Of a stretch of 14,678 bases of DNA, positions 1 through 7,293 are shown piece by piece. Under the pieces are notes generated by a model. The model ran no database searches, had not been told where the DNA came from, and saw only the letters and a list, made by a program, of their open reading frames with translations. Made by a program: the position numbers and the translations under genes. This DNA is from Planctomycetota bacterium (GTDB lineage: Bacteria > Planctomycetota > UBA1135 > GCA-002686595), in NCBI GenBank assembly GCA_029259675.1, contig JAJDES010000366.1, forward strand, positions 1-14,678. Reading direction: 5' to 3'. Position 1 is the first letter of the stretch, and each line of letters opens with the position of its first letter.

Positions 1-120
1 GGGCTGTGGACCCCACATCCGCTCGCTACACAATCCAGTGCGCTTACAACAAAGCGCGGCGGGTGTGTGCGGAGGTCGAACAGTTTTGCATTTAAATTCT
101 ACCCCCTTGGCTAACCGGAA
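1..120. promoter_or_regulatory. Upstream region of the sulfatase gene; possible AT-rich promoter core near 90-105
   Basis: No coding frame is supported here. Most of the stretch is GC-rich, but positions about 88-104 form a short AT-rich island containing the palindrome atttaaat, 20-30 bases before the sulfatase ATG. That is a reasonable place for a -10 element, but I see no matching -35 box at standard spacing. The bases just before the ATG (ccggaa) are only a weak ribosome binding site. The promoter call is an inference from composition and position. Confidence 0.2.
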
Positions 121-1500
121 ATGCGCTTACCGCTATCCCTGCTTGCAGCCGTCCTGACCGTCAGCCCCGCATTGGCCGGACAGAGCGAGTTCGGCAACAT
201 CCTGATCATCGTCATCGATGACGTTGGCATGGAGGCCTTTAGCAGTACGGCTGTTGGTGGCGACTTCGCCCACACGCCGGTGATCGATCAATTGGCGGCG
301 GAAGGCGTCACCTTTTTGAACGCCTGGAGCTTGCCGATCTGTGGTCCCACGCGCGCCTGTATCCAAACGGGTCGCCACGCCTTTCGCACCGGGGTGGGAA
401 CCAACCTGACCTACGAGGGTCCCGCTCTGCCCCAGAGCGAAGTGACCTTGCCGGAGATGCTCGACATCGGGTCCACGGGAGGCTACAGCCACGCCGCCAT
501 CGGTAAGTGGCACTTGACGAACGATCAGGTGGGCGGACTGATGGGCCCCAATCTGGCCGGCTACAGCCATTACCAGGGAAAGCTGAACAGCACGACGGAT
601 GTCGGCGATTACTTCAACTGGATCGAGGTGACCAACGGTGTCGAGTCGGCAAGGAGCGGCTATCTGACCCTCGAAACAGCACGCAGAGCACGCGATTGGA
701 TCCATGCTCAGAGCGGACCCTGGATGTGCCACCTGGCATTTCACGCGGCCCATTTGCCGCTGCATATTCCGCCGAGCAACATGATCACCCAGCCGGTGCC
801 CAACTTTCCGCCCCAGAATGCGGAGGAATCGCGGGCGGCCTTCAAATTGATGGTCGAGGCCATGGACCGCTCGATCGGAGAGCTGCTGATCGGCATCGGC
901 GGCGTAATCGACAACACCACCATCATTCTGGTGGGGGACAACGGCACCGAGGGCGCCTGGGTTGGGCCGCCCTACCACTCCTATCAATCAAAGGGCTCGC
1001 TCTATCAGGGCGGCGTGAATGTGCCGCTGATTGTGCGCAGTCCAATCGTGAGCCAGCCCGGCAGCAAGTGCCTCGGGTTGGTGCACGTGACCGACATCTT
1101 CGCCAGCGTGGCGGAATTGGCGCAGGTGGATCTCGAGCGCGCCCTGCCGGAAGTTGAATTCGATTCGATCAGCCTCGTGCCTTACTTGCTCGATCCCAGC
1201 ATCAGTTCCCTGCGCAAGGCTCTCTACTCGGAGCGCTTCAATCCCAAGGGGGTCGGTCAGGAGCTGTACGTCGATCGCAAGGCAATACGCAACCGGCGTT
1301 ACAAGCTCATCGAACAATTGAATGGGCAGGAGTTCTACGATCTTTACCTGGACCCCTTCGAGAAGGCCGATCTCTTGCGCGAAGGTTTATTAAGCCCGGC
1401 GGAGGAAGTGGCTCTGGTCGAACTGCAGTTCGAGCTGAAGTATGTGGCGCAGCACGGACAGCCCTACGAGCCCAGTCTGCCGTCACCCTACACGCCTTGA
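121..1500 (+). CDS. Secreted sulfatase (arylsulfatase-type, formylglycine Cys type)
   Basis: A 459-residue sulfatase of the alkaline phosphatase superfamily, expected to hydrolyse a sulfate ester outside the cytoplasm. Residues 1-20 are a signal peptide (MRLPLSLLAAVLTVSPALAG) ending in a good signal peptidase site, which also supports this ATG. The mature protein begins with the NILIIVIDDVG strand carrying the metal-binding pair Asp33-Asp34. The sulfatase signature CGPTRACIQTGRH lies at 74-86; Cys74 is the residue that a formylglycine-generating enzyme would convert. GKWHL at 128-132 supplies the expected catalytic Lys and His, His208/His211 lie in FHAAHLPLH, GDNG at 272-275 supplies the second Asp-Asn metal pair, and Lys291 follows. 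All active-site elements are present and the length is normal for the family. The substrate (carbohydrate, aryl or other sulfate) cannot be read from the sequence. No maturase or carbohydrate-utilisation partner is adjacent; the next gene converges on it. Confidence 0.93.
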   Translation: MRLPLSLLAAVLTVSPALAGQSEFGNILIIVIDDVGMEAFSSTAVGGDFAHTPVIDQLAAEGVTFLNAWSLPICGPTRACIQTGRHAFRTGVGTNLTYEGPALPQSEVTLPEMLDIGSTGGYSHAAIGKWHLTNDQVGGLMGPNLAGYSHYQGKLNSTTDVGDYFNWIEVTNGVESARSGYLTLETARRARDWIHAQSGPWMCHLAFHAAHLPLHIPPSNMITQPVPNFPPQNAEESRAAFKLMVEAMDRSIGELLIGIGGVIDNTTIILVGDNGTEGAWVGPPYHSYQSKGSLYQGGVNVPLIVRSPIVSQPGSKCLGLVHVTDIFASVAELAQVDLERALPEVEFDSISLVPYLLDPSISSLRKALYSERFNPKGVGQELYVDRKAIRNRRYKLIEQLNGQEFYDLYLDPFEKADLLREGLLSPAEEVALVELQFELKYVAQHGQPYEPSLPSPYTP

Positions 1501-1502
1501 CG

Positions 1503-1543
1503 ACCACACGGGGGCTGGGGCGCGTGTGCCGCGTGAGTGTGGT
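1503..1543 (+). terminator. Inverted repeat just after the sulfatase stop; weak terminator candidate
   Basis: Two bases after the sulfatase stop, accacac (1503-1509) pairs perfectly with gtgtggt (1537-1543) around a GC-rich 27-base loop that can fold further (acacg 1506-1510 with cgtgt 1523-1527). It sits where a terminator would be expected between convergent genes, but no T tract follows, so it is not a classical intrinsic terminator. The rest of the convergent gap holds only a 10-base palindrome, cgcacgtgcg, at 1604-1613. Confidence 0.28.
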
Positions 1544-1704
1544 AGGGCGAAGTAGAGGCTGAATCACTGCTCGCCCCGCACCTGTGGCCCCAATGCTGTG
1601 ACCCGCACGTGCGCGCGGCGGCACCCATGCTCACACCGCTCCGCAAGGGGGCAGCGCAAGCGCCAGGAGCGGCTGCTGCGATCTCTACTCGGCTTTCAAC
1701 TGGT

Positions 1705-3105
1705 TCAACGCGCGTAGGCGCGGCGGGCAAAGAGCAGCGCCAGGAAGGGCAGCATATTGGCCTTGTTCGGGATCAACTTGAACAGGCGCCACATGCGCGT
1801 GGGGCTCCAATAGAACTTGCGGTAGGCGAGTTTGCGCATGCGCAAGATGTTGCTTTCCTCAACCTTGGAGAGATTGATTTCCGTTTGGTAGGGCTCGTAG
1901 GCCGACCAATCGGTGGGCAAGTCAAAGCCGGCGTGCTCGACTTGTTCAAACAATTCGGTGCCCTTGAAGGGAATCACGCGGAAGAAGGCCGCCGTGTGGA
2001 AATGGCTTGAGGAAGCCCAGTCGATGGTTGCGCGCATTTCCTCTTCGGTTTCCGAGGGGAAGCCCAGCATGAATGCGCCGTGAACCATCACGCCTTGCTT
2101 GGCAGTGAACTCGACAATCTTGCGCACCTTTTCGATGCGCAGATTCTTCTTCATGACCTTCTGAATGCGGGGCACCGCGCTCTCGACGGCGATCATGCAG
2201 CGATACATGCCCGCTTCTTTCAAGAGCACGACCAACTCCTCGTCGAGGATGTCGCCGCGGAAGCCGTTCGGGAAGGTCAGCTTGAGGCCGTACTTGCGCT
2301 CGATCAGGCCGCGCGCAATTTTCTTCGCGCGTTCGGGACGGAAATTGAAGATGTCGTCCATGAAGACGATCTCTCGAATGCCGTGGTTGGCGACGAGCAA
2401 ATCGATTTCCGCCAAAACGTGCTCGGCCGAGCGCTCGCGAAAGGTCTTGCCGTAGGAATTGTGGCAGTAGGTGCAGCGCCAGGGACAAGCGCGCGATGAG
2501 AACATCGTCGCAAATTCCTTGTGGGCGTAGATCACGCCGCCGCGGGGCACCTTGTGGTACTTCTCGTGATCGACCAAGTCCCAGGAGGGGAAGGGCAATT
2601 CGTCCAGTTCCGCCGGCGGCGGTCTGTCTTCGTTGCGCACGACTTCGCCCGCTTCATTGCGCCAGGTCAAACCTTTGCATTCGGTCCAATCCTCGCGACC
2701 TTGGTCGATTCCATCGAGCACGTCGGCAAAGACGAATTCACCTTCGCCGCGCACTACGAAATCGACGCTGTCGTCTTTCATCACGTCCTCGTCCGCCACC
2801 GAAGGGTGCGGGCCGCCGCATACGACGATCACGCCCGGAAGCTTGGACTTGATCAGCTTGGCAACCTCGTGCATGCAGCCGGCTTCGTAGGTCATGGCCG
2901 AGAGGCCGACGACCTTTGGTTTGAGCACGAGCAACTCGTCAACACAGCGCTCGGGCGTCCAATCCTCGACCTTCATGTCGAGAATGTGACAATCGTCGTG
3001 TCCGCGTTGGCGCGCTACTGCGGAGATCATCATGATCCCCAGCGGGTGCACGTGGGTGAATTGTGTGTAGGGGTGGTAGGTCTGGACCAGAGCGGTTCGA
3101 AGCAT
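1705..3105 (-). CDS. Cobalamin-binding-type radical SAM protein (B12-rSAM), first of a divergent pair
   Basis: About 466 residues in the B12-dependent radical SAM architecture. Residues about 1-165 form a Rossmann-like cobalamin-binding-type domain with the conserved GGPHPS turn and the VRGEGE element. A linker with LPFPSWDLV leads to the radical SAM barrel, whose ACPWRCTYC segment gives the CxxxCxxC 4Fe-4S motif (Cys207, 211, 214 in this numbering), followed by IVFMDDIF, MIAVESAV and a basic, aromatic C-terminal part. The classical DxHxxG cobalamin motif is absent, as is common in radical SAM members of this fold. These enzymes typically methylate or rearrange unactivated carbon or phosphorus centres; the substrate here is unknown. 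The longest frame starts at TTG 3111, but GGAG six bases before ATG 3105 makes that ATG the better start. It converges on the sulfatase and diverges from a second B12-rSAM gene. Confidence 0.9.
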   Translation of the reverse strand: MLRTALVQTYHPYTQFTHVHPLGIMMISAVARQRGHDDCHILDMKVEDWTPERCVDELLVLKPKVVGLSAMTYEAGCMHEVAKLIKSKLPGVIVVCGGPHPSVADEDVMKDDSVDFVVRGEGEFVFADVLDGIDQGREDWTECKGLTWRNEAGEVVRNEDRPPPAELDELPFPSWDLVDHEKYHKVPRGGVIYAHKEFATMFSSRACPWRCTYCHNSYGKTFRERSAEHVLAEIDLLVANHGIREIVFMDDIFNFRPERAKKIARGLIERKYGLKLTFPNGFRGDILDEELVVLLKEAGMYRCMIAVESAVPRIQKVMKKNLRIEKVRKIVEFTAKQGVMVHGAFMLGFPSETEEEMRATIDWASSSHFHTAAFFRVIPFKGTELFEQVEHAGFDLPTDWSAYEPYQTEINLSKVEESNILRMRKLAYRKFYWSPTRMWRLFKLIPNKANMLPFLALLFARRAYAR

Positions 3106-3129
3106 GTTCAACTCCGGGTCGGTGCCTCG

Positions 3130-3170
3130 GATGCACGGACTTCACTGCAGGTGAAGCTCGGGGCTGCATC
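3130..3170. repeat. Nested inverted repeats in the leader of the first radical SAM gene
   Basis: gatgca (3130-3135) pairs with tgcatc (3165-3170), and inside it cttcac (3140-3145) pairs with gtgaag (3151-3156) around the loop tgcag. The inner element begins 35 bases before the chosen ATG of the leftward radical SAM gene, so it could be an operator-like dyad or a hairpin in the mRNA leader. The pairing is seen directly; the role is inferred. Confidence 0.4.
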
Positions 3171-3248
3171 GGTTGGAACCGGTTTCGGTTTCAATTGGGA
3201 AACCTGGGGCGTTAGTGGAGCGGCACTGGAGCGGGGCAATTGCTCCAG
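3171..3248. repeat. Further hairpin-forming repeats continuing the same leader
   Basis: Three more inverted repeats follow closely: ggtt-gg-aacc at 3171-3180; ggtttc (3187-3192) with gaaacc (3199-3204) around aattgg; and ctggagc (3226-3232) with gctccag (3242-3248) around a 9-base loop. With the nested pair at 3130-3170 they make a compact folded block of about 120 bases upstream of the leftward gene. I do not recognise a riboswitch consensus on either strand. No T tract follows, so these are not clear terminators. Confidence 0.35.
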
Positions 3249-4140
3249 CACTGCGCCCGCCTGAGAGGGCCAATACGAGAGGGGGTGAGCACAGCAAGTA
3301 GGGCTGCTGTTTTTGACGATGTGCGTTACGGGTTGCTGGCAGGGCTGAGCGAGTTGGTGGGGTGAGCGTGGCCGTTGGGTGTACGTAGTGTGCGACTGCC
3401 GTCGGTACCAGCTGCTTAGATGCTTGGGGAGCTGCCGGGGACGCCGAGAGTTCGACGATCCTGGCATTTGAGCCTCCAGTCTGAATCGAGTCAGAGCTGG
3501 GAACTCACAGGCGGCCGGGGCCGTCCGAGGGCAGCGGGTAGGGATCCGCTGGCCTTCAGGGGCTCCAGGACTGTGGTAGGATACCTCCAAAGCTCCCCTT
3601 CACGGGAGGGTTGGACTGGGAAACCTGCTGCGGAGTTCCCCTGGGCGCGCTGCCCGCAGCGAGTTCAAACGGGGACACCCGCCCGGACTCCAGCCCGGTC
3701 CAAGCCGTTTAGAATCCGTGTTCCTTTTCAGTCACCATTCGGGCCTCCTAAGCGCAGACAATGGCGCGGTTTGGAGTCTCGCATCGAAACCCCGGCTAGT
3801 TTTTCACCTGAAGCCCAATGTCAGGCCCCAAATTGCGGAAAAGCTGCGTCAGAATCTTTCCGACCGGAAGCGACCCCAAGGGGAGCATGAATCCCAAGGT
3901 CGACTGGCGTTGAGCCATTACAAAGCACTTCACGACGAACCAATCCTCGGCCCAGCAGGCCGTAGGCAACTCCCAGAGCGAACAAGCAAGAACCAAAGAA
4001 GAACCCTGTCGGCCCGCTTCGAGTGCAACTCGATCCGAATTCAATCCACTGCCACCCTCTCACTCCGGCATGATTGAGTCACGCCGCCCAGGATTCTTCT
4101 CCACGTACTCCCTACACGTCCCGAACTGCGAGACAACCAT
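3249..4140. other. Gene-free stretch between the divergent radical SAM genes
   Basis: About 0.9 kb with no frame I believe. The open frames in it (for example + 3420-3890, - 3796-4044, - 3821-4063) have Arg/Pro/Ser-rich or mixed compositions, no recognisable domain and no ribosome binding sites. Visible structure is limited: gctgcgg (3627-3633) pairs with ccgcagc (3654-3660), and the 11-mer tgggaaacctg occurs at 3196-3206 and again at 3617-3627. I looked for tRNA T-loops, SRP RNA, RNase P RNA, tmRNA and cobalamin riboswitch consensus segments and found none. Promoters for both flanking genes should lie in this region, but I cannot place them. Confidence 0.4.
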
Positions 4141-5763
4141 TTGGCACGCGTTGCATTCATAGTCACAACTTGTCACGAGTTTGAAGGCATCAAGGTCCTG
4201 TCGTCCGTGCTGAAACAGCACGGACACCAAACGGACTGCTTCATCTCGACTCTCGATTCGGATTTCTACAACACCGTGCTGACTTGGCAGCCGGATGTGG
4301 TTGGCATTTACGCCACCACCGGACAGGAGGGCTGGGCGCGCGACCACGTATTGCGTTGGCGCGAGGAGTTGCCGCACCTCAAGGTCCTGATGGGCGGGCC
4401 GCACCCGTCATTTGATATCGAGATTTTGCACGACGAGGAATACGTCGATGCGACCTGTAAGGCCGAGGCTGAGTACGCCATGCTCGATGTGGTCGAAGCT
4501 TGGCAAGCTGCACGCTCGATTGATTCGATTCCGAACGTCGGTGTGCTATTGGACGGCAAGCCCTTCCAAAACCCGATCAGGCCAGCGATCCAGGATCTGG
4601 ATTCCCTGCCGTTCCCGGACGTGGACCTGTTTTACAGGTACTCATTCCTGCGCAACAAGCGTGTGATGCAAGTTCACGCCAGTCGCGGTTGTCAGAACTC
4701 TTGCACCTACTGCTCCGTCGGCTTGATGAAGAAGGAGTGGATCTCGGGCGGGTCGAATGAGCGTTTCAACCGCACCAAGTCGGTGGATTATCTGTGCGAT
4801 GAGATGAGCGACATCGTCGCCCGCTATCCGCAATTTCGAATGGTCAACTTCGGCGACGCCGCGCTCAACATGAAGCACGGTTGGATGGAAGAGTTCGCCG
4901 AGAAGTGGCCCAAGCGCGTCGGCTTGCCCTTTGCTTGCAACGTCAACATCAACTATCTGAACGAAGACGACATCCGCAACCTGTCGGTCGCCGGCTGCAA
5001 ATCGGTGCAATTCGGGTTGGAGTCGGGTTCGGAGGATGTGCGCACGCGCGTGTACGGCAAGGGTTACACCGATGACGTCGTCTATACGATCCCGCCGCTG
5101 TTGCGCAAGCACAAGATCACCTACCGCACCAACAACATGATGGGCTCTCCGGCCGAAAGCCTGGAGGACATGTTCAATACGGTGCGCGCCAACCAGGTTT
5201 TGAAGCCGAACGGTTGCACCGTCTTGATCTATCGACCGTTCAAGTCCACGCAGCTCGGCCGCGAGGACTTCGAAGAGAATCGGGTTGAGATCGGCAAAGA
5301 CATCGGCCCCTCCTTGCAAAGCGATTCACAAATGCTGCGCGAGGACCTGCGCGAAGTTGTCAATTTGCAAAAGCTCTTCAACTTGGCGGTTTACTTGCCC
5401 GGCGGAATTCCGCTGGTCAAAAAGATGGCCAAGCTGCCGCGCAACCCGGTTTACGATTGGACGCTACTGGCCTTTCTCTGGTACCAGCACGCTGTAGTCT
5501 CGGGCTACGGCATGCTCGATGACTTCCGACTGGGAGTGCGCAACTTGGGACAGATCTTCGGTAGGCGCATCGGTGGAACTCACCGTTACGCAGGTGAAGA
5601 GCCCGCACAAAACGCATTCCTCGAGCAAATGGACATGGGTACCGGCGCCGACTTCTTTGAAGATCGTGCGATTGAAGTGCGCGACGCCAAGCCGAAGAAG
5701 CGCAAAGCGACCCTCGTCGAGCGGCGTCATAAGGTGAACAAGGCCAGGGGCACGGCGAACTGA
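4141..5763 (+). CDS. Cobalamin-binding-type radical SAM protein (B12-rSAM), second of a divergent pair
   Basis: 540 residues, same architecture as the leftward gene: a cobalamin-binding-type domain (about 1-155, with GGPHPS at 85-90), the LPFPDVDLF linker (156-164), then a radical SAM barrel whose GCQNSCTYC gives CxxxCxxC at Cys184, 188 and 191. FGLESGSEDVR (291-301) is the typical barrel motif near the SAM site. No DxHxxG cobalamin motif is visible. A long C-terminal extension (about 380-540) ends in a very basic tail, KPKKRKATLVERRHKVNK at 518-535. The start is TTG at 4141: a stop lies in frame at 4075, no ATG or GTG lies between, and the first domain strand begins at once (ARVAFIVTT). No good ribosome binding site precedes it, so the start is less sure than the gene. 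Reaction and substrate are unknown; C-methylation or a related radical modification is the family expectation. Confidence 0.9.
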   Translation: MARVAFIVTTCHEFEGIKVLSSVLKQHGHQTDCFISTLDSDFYNTVLTWQPDVVGIYATTGQEGWARDHVLRWREELPHLKVLMGGPHPSFDIEILHDEEYVDATCKAEAEYAMLDVVEAWQAARSIDSIPNVGVLLDGKPFQNPIRPAIQDLDSLPFPDVDLFYRYSFLRNKRVMQVHASRGCQNSCTYCSVGLMKKEWISGGSNERFNRTKSVDYLCDEMSDIVARYPQFRMVNFGDAALNMKHGWMEEFAEKWPKRVGLPFACNVNINYLNEDDIRNLSVAGCKSVQFGLESGSEDVRTRVYGKGYTDDVVYTIPPLLRKHKITYRTNNMMGSPAESLEDMFNTVRANQVLKPNGCTVLIYRPFKSTQLGREDFEENRVEIGKDIGPSLQSDSQMLREDLREVVNLQKLFNLAVYLPGGIPLVKKMAKLPRNPVYDWTLLAFLWYQHAVVSGYGMLDDFRLGVRNLGQIFGRRIGGTHRYAGEEPAQNAFLEQMDMGTGADFFEDRAIEVRDAKPKKRKATLVERRHKVNKARGTAN

Positions 5764-5879
5764 GCCGCTCCGCGTGCGAGGTGCATGAACTCTGTCGATG
5801 AGCGGCGGATTCGCGGCCGCGTACAAATCGGATCCTCGCTGCCTGAAAGAACAGTCCGATCTACCTCGTTGCGCGGGCC
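5764..5879. other. Short convergent gap between the radical SAM and TraB/GumN genes
   Basis: 116 bases separating two converging stops. The only clear element is the palindrome cgcggccgcg at 5812-5821. No intrinsic terminator with a T tract is visible on either strand. Confidence 0.3.
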
Positions 5880-6821
5880 TCAGCGCACGGGCGTGGGCAC
5901 TATGCGCGTAATCGTGTAGCCGCGTTTCTCCAGCAGCTTGATCAAGCCCTTTTCGTCGGCGAAGTGCGCCGCTCCAAAGGCGAAGAAGAAGCTCTTGTCC
6001 GTTTGCTCGCCGAGCTTTGTGTCCACGCGCTCTGCAATGCGAAAGTTGCGTTCCCAAAGCATGCGCTCCAGGAATTTCTCCTGCAGTTCGGCATGCTCTT
6101 CCTTGTAGTCGCTGGCAAAGTCCTCGTACATCTTTTCGAGGTCGCCGGCCAAGTAGGATTGAATCAGGCTTTCGAGGGCATTTTCGTCCTTCTCTTCGGA
6201 TTCCTCGAGTTCATTCATCAGCTCCGTGAGCATGATGATCTGCTCTGCTTCCGTGAAGCCGTCCAACGCATCGATTTGTTCGTCAAAGGTCTCGATCCCG
6301 CCGACAACCTTGTCGGCCTCCTTCGAGCGTTCGTAAAGTACCTGGTCGAGCGCACCGAGTTCGTTCAACAGCTCCTGTTGATCCAGCAGCGTTAGCGTCA
6401 GCATCAGGGCCCAAACCTTGGTGCCTTGGAAAAACGACAAACCCAATCCGCGCTTCTTCAAGTAAGTGTCGATGCGCGCCGTCAGGTCTTCGGGAAGAAT
6501 CTCAGACAGTGTCGCGCCGGAGGGTAGCTGCATGCGCGACATCATGTTGGTGCCGGGGTTGTCGAAGTCGAGTTCGGCGAAGAACGCGTCCGCTTGATCC
6601 AAAGCGTCAGTAACAACCGAGTGCAAATTTAGAACGCGCTCGTCGGGAACGTGGATCGTTCCGAAGAAATAGGACGTGGGAGCATCGGAGCCGGCCTTTT
6701 CGATGCTCCAAAGGAAGGGATGCTCACTCGGCTTGTCTTGCTCAGTGGTGGAATCCTGTGCGAAGAGAACAGGAAGACTGAGGATGGCGAGCAGGAGCGG
6801 AAGGGTGCGAGTGAGCTTCAT
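5880..6821 (-). CDS. Secreted TraB/GumN-family protein
   Basis: 313 residues of the TraB/PrgY/GumN family (GumN-like branch, distantly related to the eukaryotic Tiki proteases). Residues 1-21 form a signal peptide (basic MKLTR, then a hydrophobic stretch to VLFAQ), so the protein is periplasmic or secreted. The two family-defining GxxH motifs are present near each end: FFGTIHVPDE, with GTIH at 54-57, and FGAAHFADEKG, with GAAH at 283-286. The conserved acidic residue Glu83 (FFAELDFD), the central LDQVLYERS...GGIET segment (158-178) and the RN pair at 258-259 also match. By analogy with Tiki, the two His and the Glu could bind a metal for peptide hydrolysis, but the bacterial function is not established. 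Residues 190-250 are strongly acidic and helical. The ATG is fixed by the signal peptide, though no clear ribosome binding site precedes it. It is monocistronic and convergent with the radical SAM gene. Confidence 0.88.
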   Translation of the reverse strand: MKLTRTLPLLLAILSLPVLFAQDSTTEQDKPSEHPFLWSIEKAGSDAPTSYFFGTIHVPDERVLNLHSVVTDALDQADAFFAELDFDNPGTNMMSRMQLPSGATLSEILPEDLTARIDTYLKKRGLGLSFFQGTKVWALMLTLTLLDQQELLNELGALDQVLYERSKEADKVVGGIETFDEQIDALDGFTEAEQIIMLTELMNELEESEEKDENALESLIQSYLAGDLEKMYEDFASDYKEEHAELQEKFLERMLWERNFRIAERVDTKLGEQTDKSFFFAFGAAHFADEKGLIKLLEKRGYTITRIVPTPVR

Positions 6822-7293
6822 GGAAAATTAAGTTCGAAAATCGGCAACCCAGGGCGGGTGAGTCAGTCATGCGAAGCGAATGCAGACCGAACTCACAAGC
6901 AGGGGGGGAACGATGGGGCGAAGTTGCGGAAGAACTGGGAAGTGGACCGGACGACTATTGGCCACCAGCGGAGTGCGTCCATGTGCGAAAGATATTGCCG
7001 GGGCGATCGACCGCGTCATTCGGGCCTTCATTCGGGCGCGGGCGGCCCGGGCGCGGGTAGCCCGGCGACCGAGATTCTACAGGCACAGCGCAATTTCCCG
7101 AATCGATTGCGCGACCGGGTGCGCACCCGGATACCCAGCCGAGTGCGGCGCCACCTACAGGGCCACCTGTCCCAACGGAAACCAGGCCGGGAATCGGGCC
7201 GATGGTCGAGCTGAGAGCCGGACTGCTGCCGGGTCTTGGGGCGCAGCCGAGGGGGCGCCGGAGCGGCGATCAAAATTCGGCTTCCCAGTCGAT
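6822..7293. other. GC-rich divergent spacer between the TraB/GumN and HEAT/VWA genes
   Basis: About 470 bases between divergent genes. The frame of the downstream HEAT/VWA gene stays open back to ATG 6880, but the 138 extra codons read as Arg/Ala/Gly/Cys-rich sequence without recognisable structure, so I treat them as non-coding. A run of six or more G just before ATG 6913 could imitate a ribosome binding site for that longer version. Other elements are the 10-mer tcattcgggc repeated at 7016-7025 and 7028-7037, and a GC hairpin with ccgggc (7047-7052) pairing gcccgg (7060-7065). Promoters for both flanking genes are expected here but not identifiable. Confidence 0.35.

Noticed and set aside
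3600..3720. Segment resembling parts of a cobalamin riboswitch (gggaaacctgctgcgg and gctgcccgcagcg)
   Set aside because: The loop consensus with GGTG and AATCC is not present, no GCCACTG core follows, and the spacing does not match; judged a chance GC-rich similarity.
3872..3916. Tiny frame starting at ATG 3889 (MNPKVDWR) preceded by aaggggag, as a leader peptide
   Set aside because: The putative ribosome binding site is too close to the ATG, and the radical SAM gene lies 220 bases further on, with no attenuator structure seen between them.
3420..4077. Overlapping open frames on both strands in the radical SAM spacer (156, 119, 82 and 80 residues)
   Set aside because: No domain-like sequence, no ribosome binding sites, compositions rich in Arg/Pro/Ser, and mutually overlapping frames; they look like chance frames in GC-rich DNA.
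4642..5319. 225-residue antisense frame inside the second radical SAM gene
   Set aside because: It lies fully opposite a gene with clear domain motifs and reads like an antisense shadow of its codons.
5812..5821. Palindrome cgcggccgcg as a terminator or protein site
   Set aside because: Ten-base GC palindromes are expected by chance in this composition, and there is no loop or T tract.
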